Position numbers and translations under genes: made by a program
From: Laguncularia racemosa
Taxonomy: Eukaryota; Streptophyta; Magnoliopsida; Myrtales; Combretaceae
Direction: 5' to 3'
DNA length: 64,000 nucleotides
Assembly: GCA_037954665.1 (NCBI GenBank)
Contig: JBBMOL010000133.1
Coordinates: 372,001-436,000 of the forward strand
Notes under the pieces: generated by a model
Databases searched by the model: none
Seen by the model: only the letters and a program-made list of their open reading frames with translations
Told to the model about the DNA's origin: nothing
Shown: positions 1-13,269 of the stretch, one piece after another
Layout: the number at the start of each line of letters is the position of its first letter
Position numbering within the stretch: position 1 is the stretch's first letter

Positions 1-3000
1 TGAATTTAAAAAATATATATTATTTAAGTATATTCCCCTGATATCTTTTGTTTTAGATTTAATCTAATTATAATTTCCCCTCACCTTATTAGATTAAAAA
101 AGGAATTATCACGTACCACTCTTCCTTATTATCCTCAATTTTCAATGGGTATTATGGTAATTTAAATATAAACTTTTAGATTTGCTAATCAATGCATATT
201 TTATTCAATTAGCTTACAAAGAATTTATTTTTGTTTCAATGCACATGTGTCCATCTGCTCTTAAAATTTTAATGGGGGGAATTTTCATAAAAGAAAATGC
301 AGATGTCATGAAAATAAGAAAAAAAAAAGTACATGAAATATTTTTAAAGATAATATTCATGAGTTCTAAAGTGTAGAGTGATGTCTCATTCTTTGTTAGG
401 AGTAATACAAAAAATGTATTGTTTAGTAGTTAAAGATGTAAAGATAAATTTTTAAACATAAAAGTTTGTAACCAGGTAGTGGTCATGAATAGATTCCAAG
501 TGGTGACCAACAAAACATTCAATTCCAAGTGATGGCCAACGATCCACTGAATTTCGAGTAGTTGGTGGTGGATGAGAGCATGATGGTTACTATGCTACAC
601 CTATTTCTTTTTTTATAATTTTTTTTTATTTTTAAGTGGCAATATGATCAATTAGGGTTTGAAACTTTTTTTTTTTTTTTTGAAACAATTGAAACGGTAA
701 CACTTATTTTTAAAGATAAAGAATTAAACACATGTAAAGCAAAGATAGTTAGGATTTTTTTAGCTTATCCTACTCTTTTTTCTCCTTTGTTTGTCACTAC
801 CTAGGATGTTCCCTAGGGAAGTAAGAAATACTCTTCTTTATTGACACAGTAAGACGTACAATAGCAATGCATAACGTGATAATAACAGTCAACAATATCT
901 TAATTGCTTTGCCATTTTAGAATGAATAATTTGATTGAAATTAGAGATAGAGAGTGCTAAAATATCTTGAATTATTATATGGGTGCTACCTAAAATATCT
1001 TAAATCAATTATTGTTGTTTATTGTCCTATTCACTTGCATTCTCATAACAAATAAAATGAAAGTCCTTTTTACCCTTTTTCTACATACTAACATTTTATG
1101 GGAACAACTTTAAATTGAAACTAAAACTAAAAAACAAATAGCCCTTTTCATGTCTAGATTATCTTTTTTTGTTTAATTTATTCTATTGCAATTTGATTCC
1201 ACTTCTATTACTTTTTACAAAGTGTGAAACCCCATCTTAATTTCTAACTCCATATGACAATAAAATAATGGAACGTCCTATCACATAAGCAAATACTTGA
1301 TGGTGTTGTTTAGTTTATTAAGAATAGGATTTCAATTTTTTAAGAATTCTCGTTTATTACATAACAATTTGTTAACATATTTGAAAACTTTAGGTAACTA
1401 TCTGTGATTGAAGAAATTAGAAATTGTGTCAATTGAAGATTTTCCACTAGATTGTCTCATTGTCAACGTATAGGACATGAAAGTTAGATAATTGATACTT
1501 GAGCATCAATTCATACATGTAGCTTTCAACACTATTTTGATTCAAATAAAGCTTTCAATTATGACTACTTAAGTAAGTTATGGGTGGCTAATGGTGAATG
1601 CGTAGTAGCTAAAAGGGAGGGTTTTGTACAGCCAGCGAATATCTTGTTGAAAGAAACTCTGTTTGTCATAGAATTGCAATATAGTCGGTTGATTGTTGGT
1701 AAGATGGCCAATATGAATTGAGTGACAATTTTTTCCAAAAAAGAAAAAAGAAAGAAAGAAAGAAAAATTGCTACTCTAGATTTATCAGTGTCCCTACTCG
1801 CAACTAAATGGTGATAAGTACTAACGTTTTCATCTACCAATATAATATCCAAACAATAAAATGTACAGAATATGTAGGAAGGAATACTTATTTTTATGTA
1901 GGATAATTTCGCCTTGATCTTTACTTTATAATGGAAAATCTCTTAGTCGCAATTGTAATTACTGCACTAGTATTTATAACATGCATATATAACAAAACAG
2001 CAAACTCTAGAGCTGCCAGATTTATAGGGATAAGACAGTAGGAAAGAAATCACAAGGGAAGTCTAAATCACACACAATGAAAGAAAATTGAGGAATGATG
2101 GAAGGTCTAAACATTATTACTTACTTGTACCGATGGTTGATTTCTTCCACTACATATAACTTAAAGAGATAGCATGGATTCAACAATCTAATATCCACTA
2201 AAATATCTTATTCACTTTGAAGAAGATGATCCTTCAAATATTACACACAAGCTAATGACCCACCTATATCTTGCTTCTTTTAAATTAACATAACAAAGGA
2301 AAAACAAATTTAAAAATATTTAAGTCATTTAATACAAGTAATACAAATCAATATCAGAAAAACCAAATTTCATAAACAACTACTAAATTGAGTAGACCAA
2401 TACAAGGCAATTGAAATAGTAAAGTTATGACTAAAAATTGTCTCCATCCGCCATAGGTAAAGAGATACTTATAACTTCTTATCACTATATTCTAAGAAAT
2501 ACTAATCTGAATGGAATAAAATACTTAAATTTCTTATTTCTCATATTGGTGGGCTGATGCCCTAAAAATGAAGGCCAAAACATTAATTTAGAAATTGATT
2601 GTACTAACTATATAAAAACTAAATAAATAATCTGCCACATTACATAAGAACACCTACCAACAAGCTATAGAGTTCAAGGAATTAAAGAGACTATTTTAGT
2701 TAAGTCACTAGACCACAAGAAAATGGTGCTATTTTATCTTATACATGATCTATCTGGGTATCCCTACTGAAAAGTGCAACTCCAACATTATAGAGGATAA
2801 CTAAACATGCATAAGGCTTCATTGATACTCATGGGTCAATTTTATTACCAACAATGTCCATCAGTGAGAGAAATCTAGATAGAAATTTTCAAAAACACAC
2901 TTATGTAATTATTTTAAAATCAAACTATATTCATATTGAGCACAACTATCAAAATCAAACAAACCAAATACATATAGCAAACAATTTATCCACTACACAT

Positions 3001-3700
3001 ATGATTCCTACCCTTAACAAAGATATACCTCGACTACAACTTCCTCGACTTACAGTTTGAACCTATCTTATGTAGACCAACAAAGAATTGTATAAATAAT
3101 GCTTAAAAACTCTCCTTTTGACCGCTTTAGAAAGCTCATTAACCGCTAATATCAATAATACCTCTAGTTTAGAGGTCTCGTGAAACTCTATGCATATAAA
3201 TTCATAAAATCATTTATGAGGACCCAAATTCAACATTAGGAAAAAATCACCCATAAATATCTCACACTCAATAGGTTAAAATTACAATCAACAATCAATA
3301 AGCTTAGTCCACACATCAAAGTCATGAATCAATTCTAAAACCTAGTAAGTACCAAATCAAATGATTCAATACATTTACAAAAACAGTAAATTCCTAAAAT
3401 AAAATTTAAGTCAAAGATTTCTTCAAATGTACTTAACCACACCACTATTACTCATTTATCTACTTAAATACTCATTGAAAGAAGAATATGATTTCACTTA
3501 TTAAAGACATAATGACCATAAGTGAAGAAGAAGTATTGATAACCTATAATGATTACTATTGATCAAATTGCCACAAATGCAAGTAAGCAAGAGAATCATT
3601 GTGGACTTAGTTGTGAGAGGCTAGTGGTTGCTCGTCAACGGTAAGGAGGCTTCTAGTTGTTCATTGAAGTGGGGACGTAAAGCCACTAATAGTGGTTAAA
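1..3700. other. AT-rich spacer, no gene seen
   Basis: Long AT-rich stretch with homopolymer A and T runs and only short chance reading frames on both strands. I see no recognisable domain, splice structure or terminal repeat that I can defend. Around 470-560 a short imperfect repetition of a 'ttccaagtggtgaccaac'-like phrase occurs. This may include unrecognisable transposon remains. Confidence 0.5.
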
Positions 3701-3954
3701 TTAATCTACAAAAAAATGTCCTTTTTAGAGAGAGAGAGAGATGTGTATGTACTTGATTCATGGTGGATGAGAGGCAAAGACTCTAGTAATACTTTATAAG
3801 AGAGATAGAGAGAGGGAAGGTGAACAGTGTTAGGGTTTTTTTTTTTTTTTTTCCTATTCAATAAAGGAGCTTTTTCTTTGGTGAGATAAGAAGTAAAATT
3901 TGGGGGGAGGGTGGGAAAATTTGGCATTAGTTTTTAATTTTATTCTCGGTACAT

Positions 3955-6367
3955 TTATTTTAAAACAATATCACAAATCAAATCATGCAATAAGATATTG
4001 TAGTATTGACTATAAACGCCACCAATGTCATAAATGTCCAAATCATTTAGGATTGGAGACTTACTTCTAAGACTTTCCAAATTCACATAAGCATCAATTT
4101 CCTCATCATCATCATCATCTTTTTCTTCACCCCTTGCACTTGGAAGGATATGCAGCGTACCCTCATTCTCATTTGATAAGTTAAACACATTTTCTTCTTT
4201 AACTATCCATTCATCATCATATGAGAGATCTTCAACAGTAAAAGTAAAAGTGTTAGGAATGCATCTTTCTTTTCTATTTCTTAATTTCAAGTTGTGCATA
4301 CAAACTCTAAATCATTCATCTTTTATTAATGCAGCCTATTCCTCTTTATGGTATGATGAAAAAGGTTATATATAACTTTATAAGATTCATAATCCTAATA
4401 ACATATAAAATCAAATAAAAGAACTATTTGTATCATACAATTTCAAATGCACTCCAGTTACGCTTACAACCTAAAGAACTACAAGTCAAACTTAAAACAC
4501 GAATAGCAAATTTTTGTAGTTCTAAGCATTCTTCTCCATATGAATCCCACCATTTAGCTTAAGCTTTTTCGTTTCTTGCTAACCTTACAGCTTCAATACC
4601 AAATAGTCCATTAGCATCATTAAATCTTTCAAATTGTATATCAATCTTACACCTTTCAATTAGATTAGAAACCATACGCTCTATGCAACCATATAATCCG
4701 ATCTTAATAGCAACATTAACTTTAAAATCAAGACTATAATTGTAATGGGGATTCAAATAATAAGCTGTAGCATGCAATGGTCTATGAAGTTAAAGGTCCC
4801 ATCTCTTGTCAATAATCTTGAAGATAGGTCCATAACTACATTTAATAAATATGATTTCAATTTACCAATGAAACTTTAAAATGAACACTAAAGCAAAATA
4901 TATATATAGCTAATAAGTTGAAATATTACCTTTTCATCACATTGTTGAAATTTGTTTTAATTTTTTCCTTGGCACGATCTATTTCTGGGTAAATGAAACC
5001 CATAGCTGGTTGATCATCAAAATCCACTAATCTAAGCACTTTAATAAAGGGAAATGTAGCTTTAAGGAAAATAATAACATTCTTCAAAAACCACTTGTCA
5101 AATTCGCTTTCCATCACTTGTGGTCGAATACTTACATGATTTCTAGTGAATTGAAGTGAACATTGTCATCAATGCACCTTTCAACTCACTAAGGCAACCT
5201 AATGTCAAATAGGAAGTAGCAAAATGAGTTGCACCGAGTCTAATCAAGTCCCTTCCTTTAGTATGTCTCCTCAGGATTGAGATAAGGATAGTCCTATAAT
5301 AAACATATGTAATAATTCGCCTCCCTTTTGCAATTGTCCCTTGATGGATCTTCAAATTCTTCTCAAAGTCTTCTAAGATCTAATCAATGCAATGTGCTGC
5401 ACAAGGTGTCTAATATAAGCATTTTCTTTTCTCCATCAATTTTTCCCCTACTGCTTTATAATTTGCAGTATTATCTATGATTACTTGTACAACATTCTCC
5501 TCTCCAACCTTCTCTACAATATCATCTAACATTGCAAAAACTTTGTCGGTTGTCTTGGATACATCAAAAGCATCTATAAACAATAAGAAGATCTTTCCTT
5601 TAGGGCTATTCACCAAGAAATTGCATATAGAGCGCCTCTTTCTATCAGTCCATGCATCAGACATAATGGAGCAACCTATTTTTTTCCATTCAACTTTGTA
5701 GTCTTCAAGTAATTCTATTGTTCGAGCTACTTCTTTCTTCAAACAAGTCATCCTTAGCTCATAATAAGAAGGAGGTCAAAGCCCACAACCTTATCAACTA
5801 ACTACCTAAAGCATCTTGGTAAACTCCGGATTTTTCATACAATTAAATGGAATTGCACTAGTATAGAAAAAATGAGCTATTTGTTGGTAACATTCTTCTC
5901 TCAAATCTTTCTTCATGAATTGTTTAATTGTAACTTAGTTTACCTGTGTTCCACTTCCACCATTTTTTATTTTTTATTTTTTTTTAGAAAGAAATCCACG
6001 CAATTCCTTTCTGTTTTCTTTATGGATGTCTACTCCACCTCATCATCTTCATCATCAGAATCTTCAATGCCATGAATTTGTTTTCTTTTTATCTCCGATA
6101 ATTTTGCCACTTTCAACAACATTGTTAAAATTTGAGATTTTACTTCATCAGGGACACTGCTACATGGCTTTATATTTTTACTCATACAACCCAAATAATT
6201 CTTGAATCTATAAATGCCTCCACTAACTACTTTGTTACAATACTTGCATTTTACCTTTTTTTTCCATTATTATCTACATCAATTCCATGCCCCTAAGCAA
6301 CATTAGATCTACTTCCAGGTGCATTTTTCCTTTTAGAACTCTCTTTAGATGATTTAGAAGATGACAT
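3955..6367 (-). pseudogene. hAT-family transposase relic (BED finger + DUF659)
   Basis: Decayed transposase gene of a hAT DNA transposon, read right to left. The most upstream ATG (6365-6367) starts a Ser/Lys-rich N-terminus followed by a BED-type zinc finger with a CKYC motif near 6235-6250 and a later Cys pair near 6180. A 113-codon open stretch at 5410-5751 matches the DUF659 domain found in many plant hAT-like proteins (motifs SDAWTD and VQVIIDNTANY). Downstream pieces at 5143-5355, 4926-5117 and 4559-4777 continue the protein in order (HATAYYLNP motif). Near 4450-4560 the hAT dimerisation-type sequence is visible, including WWDSYG and RNWSAFE. The last piece (3955-4299) is an acidic C-terminal tail. 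Stops and frameshifts between pieces make it non-functional. Family knowledge: such proteins bind element ends and catalyse cut-and-paste transposition. Family assignment is firm; exact ends of the reading frame are not. Confidence 0.88.
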
Positions 6368-7122
6368 TTCAACTCAGCCACTACTTAAAATCCTGTAAAA
6401 AAATATATAATAAAGAGTAAATTCAAGCATTTTAGTTTCACATCATTCTTCATGAACCAAAGAAAAGAAAAAAGAAATTTGTATTAAAAACAAAATGAAA
6501 ATGAATGTGACCACTGCCAACACAAGTAACCACACTTTCTACACTGTTATATTGGTTTAACCATCATTAATGAAAAACTTCATGAGATAGACAAGTGCAT
6601 TGAAATTTCCAAAACCATTCCTCATTAAGAGTGGCGTACAAGTTACAAGCCTCAAGTACAAGCAGACATAGCATCTACACTATCATTGTTTTTCAATCAA
6701 TTTAATCTAGTTAGAAAAATGAAAAAATAAACAAGCCACATAGCCAAAATCATTCCTCATTGTTTTCTGTGGACCTTTAGAACATTGTTTCATGTGCTTT
6801 AGCAAGACATTTTAAGCCATAGTATAGAAGCCTTTGTTTGGAAGACCTACATTTTGCGACCTTTGAGAATGCACTGTGTCAAATTTTTATTGCCAATTCA
6901 GTAAGTAGAAGCCGTCTACTTAAGTTAATAAGGTTTCCTAGACACTTCTAAAAAGTAAAATTCTAGAACAGCAACACCATATCTTCTCCCAAAACCCATG
7001 GTTGCAATGGATATTATGATTTATGAATGCTGCAACAGCCAAAGCACCAATGTATACAACTATCCTAAAGGCTAGGAACTGGAAGATAGCAATAAAGCCT
7101 CTTACAATAGCCAAAGATACAA

Positions 7123-7412
7123 GAGATCGTGAAATAGCATGACCAAGATACAGTACACAAGATTGCGAAAGGGCATGACAAGAGATCACAATAAAGCCTC
7201 CTACACTCCCAGAGATCACAAAAGGCAATCTATGACTATGAGTATGACAACAACAAAAAATAAAATCAAGAAGCTACGCACTCCCAGTCCTAGAGATCGC
7301 GAAAAATTAAACAAAGAAGAAACTAAGCATAAATCAAGAAGAAACTAAAAAAAAAGATGCAATAAACAAAACCAAGAAGATGCAAATGCAATAGATAGAG
7401 ATTGCGAAAAAT
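7123..7412. repeat. Degenerate GAGATCGCGAAA repeats upstream of hAT relic
   Basis: At least six variants of the 12-mer GAGATYRCGAAA are scattered here, for example at about 7123, 7161, 7182, 7212, 7303 and 7398. Part of the stretch also repeats a longer phrase (aataaagcctcYtaca at about 7091 and 7190). It lies on the 5' side of the hAT transposase relic. hAT elements often carry subterminal repeats bound by their transposase, so this could be such a block; that role is inference. Confidence 0.5.
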
Positions 7413-7759
7413 AACGAAAAAAGGAAAAAACAAAAACCCTAACCAAAACTAAACCCAGAAGATGCAATGCAATGTAGTAATATATTCAACAAAAAATTAC
7501 CTATACGCAAGAACAAACCTCAAGATCAAGTCGTCCAGCACATAAGATTAAGAGTGGAGAGTCTAGATTTAAAAAAGAAAAAAAGAAAAAAAAAAGGTGT
7601 GAAGTCTGATCTGAAGTGAATAAAAGATGCAAGAATGAAGATGAAGAATAGAACATGAATGATGTAGTTGTAGTCCACAAGTCTAAACAAAAGGGGGATG
7701 GCTTTGTTTTGTTCGAAGTTTGTGCTAGGCCGGGCTTCTCTAAACTGACGAAAATTACT

Positions 7760-7944
7760 TTCTAATGCAAAATCGGCTCAAGCGTACATAGAAGCGCGAG
7801 TTTACCAATTTTAGGTTTCAAATGGTGATTTTAACCATGATTTCACACCAACTACATTTTTATATGTGAGTTGACTAGGAATTTACTCACAAAATCCTAA
7901 AATCGTACAAACATACTAGTTAACTCACGATTTTAACAACCATG
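7760..7944. mobile_element. Terminal remnant of an hAT-type element
   Basis: This segment resembles the right end of the hAT element at 18668-19788. Shared features are a 'gagttgactaggaat' versus 'gcgacttgactaggaat' phrase, a following 'gagttaact' or 'agttaactcac' phrase, and the terminal sequence ending in AACAACCATG or GACAACCATG. The inverted terminal sequence would be CATGGTTGTTAAAATCGTG. It may be the 5' end of the DUF659 transposon at 3955-6367. I could not find a matching left end or an 8-bp duplication of the flanking 'atagtaat'. Confidence 0.55.
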
Positions 7945-8700
7945 ATAGTAATTACCCCAACTTAGTATAATTCCACCCTAATTCCAATAGAAAACCCATG
8001 ACTACAATAAGTATGTTGATTGAACCAGTTAAGAGATAAGGCCATATTGTCAATAGCCACACATGGAACCAATAGTACTTCTTACTTGAGCACAATAAAG
8101 ATGGCCTAACCATAGTTAAAAAAAGCCCACTTATAGTAATTATCCCAACTTAGAGTATTTTCACCCGAATTCTAATAGAAAACCCATGACTATAGTAAGT
8201 ATGTCGATTAAAACAGTTAAGGGACAAGGCTAGGCTATTGATAATGCTGTTGACAGCCTCACATGATACCAACAGTAATTCCTACCCGAACACAGTAAAG
8301 ATAACCCAAACAAAGTTAGAAAAGCCCACTTATAGTAATTACCCCAACTGAGAGTAATTCCATCCAAGTTCCGATAGAAAACCCATAATTATAGTAAATA
8401 TGTTAATTGAAACAATTAAGGGATAAGGCCAAGCTGTTGATAGCTTAAGGTAACCAATCAAAAGCCTCACATGGTACCAATAATACTCCCTACCTGAGCA
8501 TAGTAAAGATACCGAACCATCACAAGGAAAGCCCATTTATTGTAATTACCCCAGAATAGAGTAATTTTACCTCGATTTTAGTAGAAAATGCATGACTACA
8601 ATAAGTATGTTGATTGAAACAATTAAACTACAAGGCCAGCCTATCGACAGCCGAAAGTAACTTGTTAACGGCCTCACGTGGTACCAATAGTACTATCAAT
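7945..8700. repeat. Tandem array, four units of ~190-210 bp
   Basis: Four diverged head-to-tail units. Unit starts marked by 'atagtaattaYccc' are at 7945, 8133 and 8332, with 'attgtaattacccc' at 8539, giving periods of about 188, 199 and 207. Each unit also contains 'tagaaaacccatga', 'taagtatgt.gatt' and 'gcctcac.tg.taccaa' phrases in the same order. The array starts directly after the terminal sequence of the neighbouring hAT remnant. It may be a small satellite or a repeat block inside an unrecognised transposon. Confidence 0.8.
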
Positions 8701-11639
8701 AGCCTATAGTAACTCCCTATAGCCTTACCAAAACATAAGGCGATATTACCGACACCTTATTAACTTATCAATAGCTTCTATGCTAGTATTATCAACAGGG
8801 TGGGGAAAAAAAAGGGAAAAATACATTCATCAATTTGTAAATATTCGTCAGCATTATGCACAATATGTAATGTGACCAAGCGGTAAAGTATAAAACAAAA
8901 ATCCAAAAATTTCTAGCCCATTATGATAATCAAATCAACACTCCTATCAATGATAGTCTGCAAGAGTTTCAAACTTACTTGTTTCAAAGCCATACATGTA
9001 ATCTCTCATTATGTGGCACATAGCAAATGGCTTCTACAAATTTACAGTGTCTTAAAGGGAATATACATAAGTTACAACTACTTTAAGCTATCATATAAAT
9101 CATCAATGTTCCCTAGGTCTACATCCCGTGCAATATCATAATGCATTTGTGCTTGAGAGAGGATTGAGTTGCGCATAGCATTCAGATCGAACCTAACTAA
9201 GTCAACAATGATCTACAATCGATCCCTTGTAGTTGTAACTTGATAAATGAATCGGTGAAATAGGAGCAGGAGCATATTAGTGCAACTACCAAGCTGAACA
9301 TAGTAAAAACAAAACACCAACAAAATGATAGCATCAATGTACATTTCCTATCCCTTGTGAATGAACTTATGATCAGATAAACTTCATTACATATAAATCA
9401 CAGTTCAAACTATAAATGCAGCAATGATGCTTTAAGAAATTACCAAAATTCCACATATGAAATATGTCAAATAAGTCTAATTTGTGTGGAGCAAAATCCA
9501 TACCTGTTGCCCATATCTACTAGATTTGGCACGTTGCAATCGTAAATGATTCACCAATCAGTAGTAACTTTATCATGTGGACCGAATCCCTCCATGTGAA
9601 AGCTTTCATAACGAAACACCTTGACACAAAATCATAACTACAAAATTTGCATTTATTGTTAGAAATGTGTTCACACCAACATTACACCAAATTCATGAAT
9701 AATTAAAAGAGGTTAGCATCGTACCACTTGTTTAATTTTACTCTGCTATGACTCGGATCCTCTTATATCAGGTATCGTGCACAACAACTCTTTCAATTGT
9801 CATCTCTAGTACAATTAGATACCATTAGGAGTCCATGAGGTTCATGGGAATATGTATCTACATTCAAATGTCAATATCAAATTAACAAAGCATATATAAG
9901 GTGATATTGATCAATATTAACCAATCTATACGTTCTCCACTTAACCGAGTTTGCCTATTGTTGTAGCATTCTTCCTAAAAATGTGGCATACTTGTTTACT
10001 GAAGGATTTTTTTTTCTTTTTTTTTTAAGACTTTCCCTAACTCCACCCCCCCCCCCCCCCCCCCCCCCCCAAAAGGAAAAAAATAAATGAATAAATAAAT
10101 AAAGGAAATTTATATTGACATTCTATTGTCAAAAAAGCATACAGCAGATTCTCAAATTTTCAATACCATAATCAAAACTCAAAAAAAAAAAAAAAAAATT
10201 GAAGGAATCAATGTAAGGTTCATAGAAATTATTAACACAAACTAAGTAAGAAGGAACCAACTTGTCCTTGATGAGGATTGTTTAGCTTTTAAATGCATCA
10301 TCAGCATTGCAAACAGTTTTCTCATCTTGCTTAATTCCCAAACATCGAGTTTCAAGCAACACAGTTTGTTACGTGTTGGGAAAGTTGTTTGAAAATCAAC
10401 CAACTTCTCACTATGCAAAAGAGTCACGCATATTAAAATTCATTTGGAGAAAAAAAGAAAAAAGAAACCAACAAGGATGCACACTATGATGCGAAGAGAA
10501 GCATTAAATGCACGATTGTTTTGCATTGGGGTCAAAAACAAAATTCTGTATACAAATATCATCTACGTCCAGATCAATCTAGCTCTTTTCCTCATGCTTT
10601 GAAATGGCCACCCTAAAGAACTATATTTCAGCCATATGATAATTATTTAGCCACAAAGTCAAAGATCATATGTATGTATAATTTTACTTCCCAGGCAAAA
10701 AGCCATACCACTATTAGCAAGAACTCACCGGTGCTTTGCATGCAATAAGTTCATCCCTGACAATTGCAGTTCTCTTGCTTGTTTTTCCTTTGGCTTTACC
10801 CATCAAAGCAGGGTATACGTAAGGTGTCACTTGGAATCCCCATGGCTTAATCTAGCTTCTAAAGGGCCCAAGTGCTTCTACGATGTTCACCTCGTCCATA
10901 CCATCAGATATGACTACTATCAAGGCTCTAGCCTCGCAATGCATTGTGCTCTCAACTACATCATCCTAGAAAGGAAAAATCATAAAACATAGTGTTAGTT
11001 AGCACCAATAAATGAATAAATAAATAAAATCACATATGCCAGGAAGATAAGATATTGGCAAGAGATAATATTACGTCAACCATTTGTGGACAAGTTGATG
11101 ACCCGTAAACAGGGACCACCGATAGATCACAATTCTCATGGTATGTGGGTTGAATGTTAATGTCAGTGTTGATTGGTATCATTGCTACCATATTCAAATT
11201 AAGATCATCCCCGCACACTAGTTCATGGAAAGAAGGGGAATATCTTATATAGTCTTCGTTGTGTGTAGCATTGGATTGTAGATTCGGTGAACTCTCTTTA
11301 ACACCTCCCCCAACTGCTCCTGCAAAGAGATGAACATGGGGAGTAGAGCATCAACGATGCAAGGAACTATTTGTTGAACTTCTTATTAAGTGTGCATATT
11401 TTGCATTAGGACAATGAACGAAATGACATGCATGACATAGCGAAAGCATATTCAAAATAAAAGATATACGATACCACCTCATTCTGCAGTCTTCCATGAG
11501 GAGCTGTTTGGTTATCATTGCCTAACTTTATGACATCCCATATAAGCACATGCTAAATAAAGCATTATGTAAAGACATAGGATATGGTCTAAATTAATCT
11601 CAACAAAATAGATATATATATATATATGCGTTCATATGA
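8701..11639. other. AT-rich spacer, possibly the decayed 3' part of the PMD gene
   Basis: No intact gene. On the minus strand, short reading frames at 11030-11218 and 10242-10427 have coding-like composition and lie downstream of the PMD relic, where family members carry an acidic linker and sometimes a Ulp1-type cysteine protease domain. I could not see a convincing His/Asp/Cys catalytic signature, so no protease is called. A 25-C homopolymer lies at 10046-10070. Confidence 0.4.
10046..10070. repeat. Poly-C homopolymer (25 C)
   Basis: An uninterrupted run of 25 cytosines flanked by 'ccctaactcca' and 'aaaagg'. Long C/G homopolymers are uncommon in AT-rich plant DNA compared with A/T runs. 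Length in the assembly may be unreliable. Confidence 0.95.
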
Positions 11640-12540
11640 ACAGATCATTGGACCTTCTCTTTTGGAAGCTTGTTGAGCTTTTGCAGGACTTTCTTAACTC
11701 ATTCCTCGGTCCATGTCTTTGCTCAAGGTAGCTCCCGTCTAGACCTTACAACCTCCGTGTAACCCAATGCCAAGTTATCGATGAAATATAACTACAAAAT
11801 AAAGTGGAAAGAAAAAATATCTAGAAAAAAATCCATAATAGTAACGAGTACACAATTAACCCAAGCCTGTAACAAAATGATACATGTGTTTGCAACACAA
11901 TAACATACCATTAGGAATACAAAATACCCCAAGATATATCTACTTCCACTTGCTTTATACGTCCTCACCCCAATCCCGTAACTTCTCGAAGACATATTTA
12001 GCCCAATTGAAGCGTGCAAATCTTGCCAATTCCACCACAACTGCAAGATACTTCTTCTGAATGGTCATCTTAGCATAAGTTGCAAGTAGACGACCTTGAA
12101 TCTACACAACAAATATTTGTTGGAATGTATCTTCCATTATAACCTCATCGTATTTGATTTTACTTTGTACACTAGTGAGCCTGCTATCTTCCATAAGGCT
12201 ACTGCTACTTCTTACATCATGTAAAACCTACTCTCAAAGCTCCATTGTAACATCTTCTCCACTACTACTTAATCTTAGAATCTCCTCCATGCCTTGAGGA
12301 CTTACTTGCAACTGCTTTCCTTTGATTTCTAAAATGCAACTATCTAGATCAAAGTTTTGCATAAGCCAAACACAAAGATCCCTGTCCATTTTACCACAGC
12401 TCAAATGGAATAGATTTCCAAAACCCATTTCAATTATAGCATCTTTCTTTGCTATACTAAACTCTTTCAATACACTAGCAACCAAATTTGGAGCACTACT
12501 TGCATCGTACTGCAAAAATTAAGCAATCACAATGAGATAA

Positions 12541-13269
12541 TGATGCAGCGCGGAAGCTAAAACGAAACGAATCCGAAATTGAATTGGTTTCACACAATAA
12601 AGACACACGCTTTGATGCAAATTAAGTTGCGCACAACCTGGTAATTGGAGAAAACTCTCTCTCAAAGTGTATTCAAATGTATATTAAAACGTCCCCTAAT
12701 CTATCTGACAAAAGAGTATTTATATGGCCCCGTAAAATACCTAAAAGGGGAAAATCTAAGCGTACACGTGGAAATAAATAGTAAAATACACGTCTATAAA
12801 TTGTCGCATACACGGCCGTGCCTCCAGGCCGTGTCTACTTCTGGACAAGCGATAAACCTAGTACACGGTCTCATACACGGCCGTGCCTCGAAGCCGTGTA
12901 TAATTCTGTGAAAGTTCCGCAAGCCGTGTCCCAAGCCGTGCCCGGAATCGTGTCAACCTCTGTGGGATTCTCGATCGTTATACACGGTCACGATACACGG
13001 CCGTGTGTGAGGCCGTGTATACTTCTGTGGAAATCTGTCTGAGGGCACGGTCGCAAAGCACGGTTGTCTCCTAGCCGTGTGAGGAAGCCGTGTATACGTC
13101 TGTGGCTCTGAATTGGATACACGGTCTATATGCACGGCCGTGTGTCCAGGCCGTGTGTCCCCTGGCTCCATCATAGCACGGCCGTGTGTCCCCTATCTTC
13201 ATCAGATAATCTAATATTGCTACTGTAAATATATTGAATATAAAGAAATCTCTAAAATTATCTGCATCA
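12541..13269 (-). mobile_element. Solo LTR of the CRM-like Ty3/gypsy family
   Basis: A 729-bp sequence beginning TGATGCAGCG and ending CTGCATCA. It aligns from end to end with the LTRs at 52581-53204 and 57791-58398 (shared 'aacgaaacgaatccgaa', 'ttgatgcaaa', 'acctaaaaggggaaaa', 'gtacacgtggaaataaata'). It carries the same palindromic cacggccgtg hairpin repeats, in a longer array. No internal retrotransposon sequence is attached, so it is a solo LTR. The flanking five bases (gataa and agcga) do not match, so no target-site duplication is visible. It interrupts the PMD gene relic near an intron acceptor. Confidence 0.88.
12788..13192. repeat. Palindromic cacggccgtg hairpin array in the solo LTR
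   Basis: Repeated near-palindromes of the form (t)acacggccgtg...ggccgtgta, for example around 12812-12833, 12874-12898, 12990-13018, 13050-13092 and 13120-13160. Each arm pair could fold as a short GC-rich hairpin with a loop of about 9 bases. This GC-rich block contrasts sharply with the AT-rich surroundings. Confidence 0.85.

Noticed and set aside
12645..13174. Three overlapping frames in the solo LTR
   Set aside because: They translate the cacggccgtg hairpin repeats; the repeat explains them on both strands.
12788..13192. Possible CRISPR-like array
   Set aside because: Units are palindromic LTR repeats with variable spacing, in plant DNA, without cas genes.
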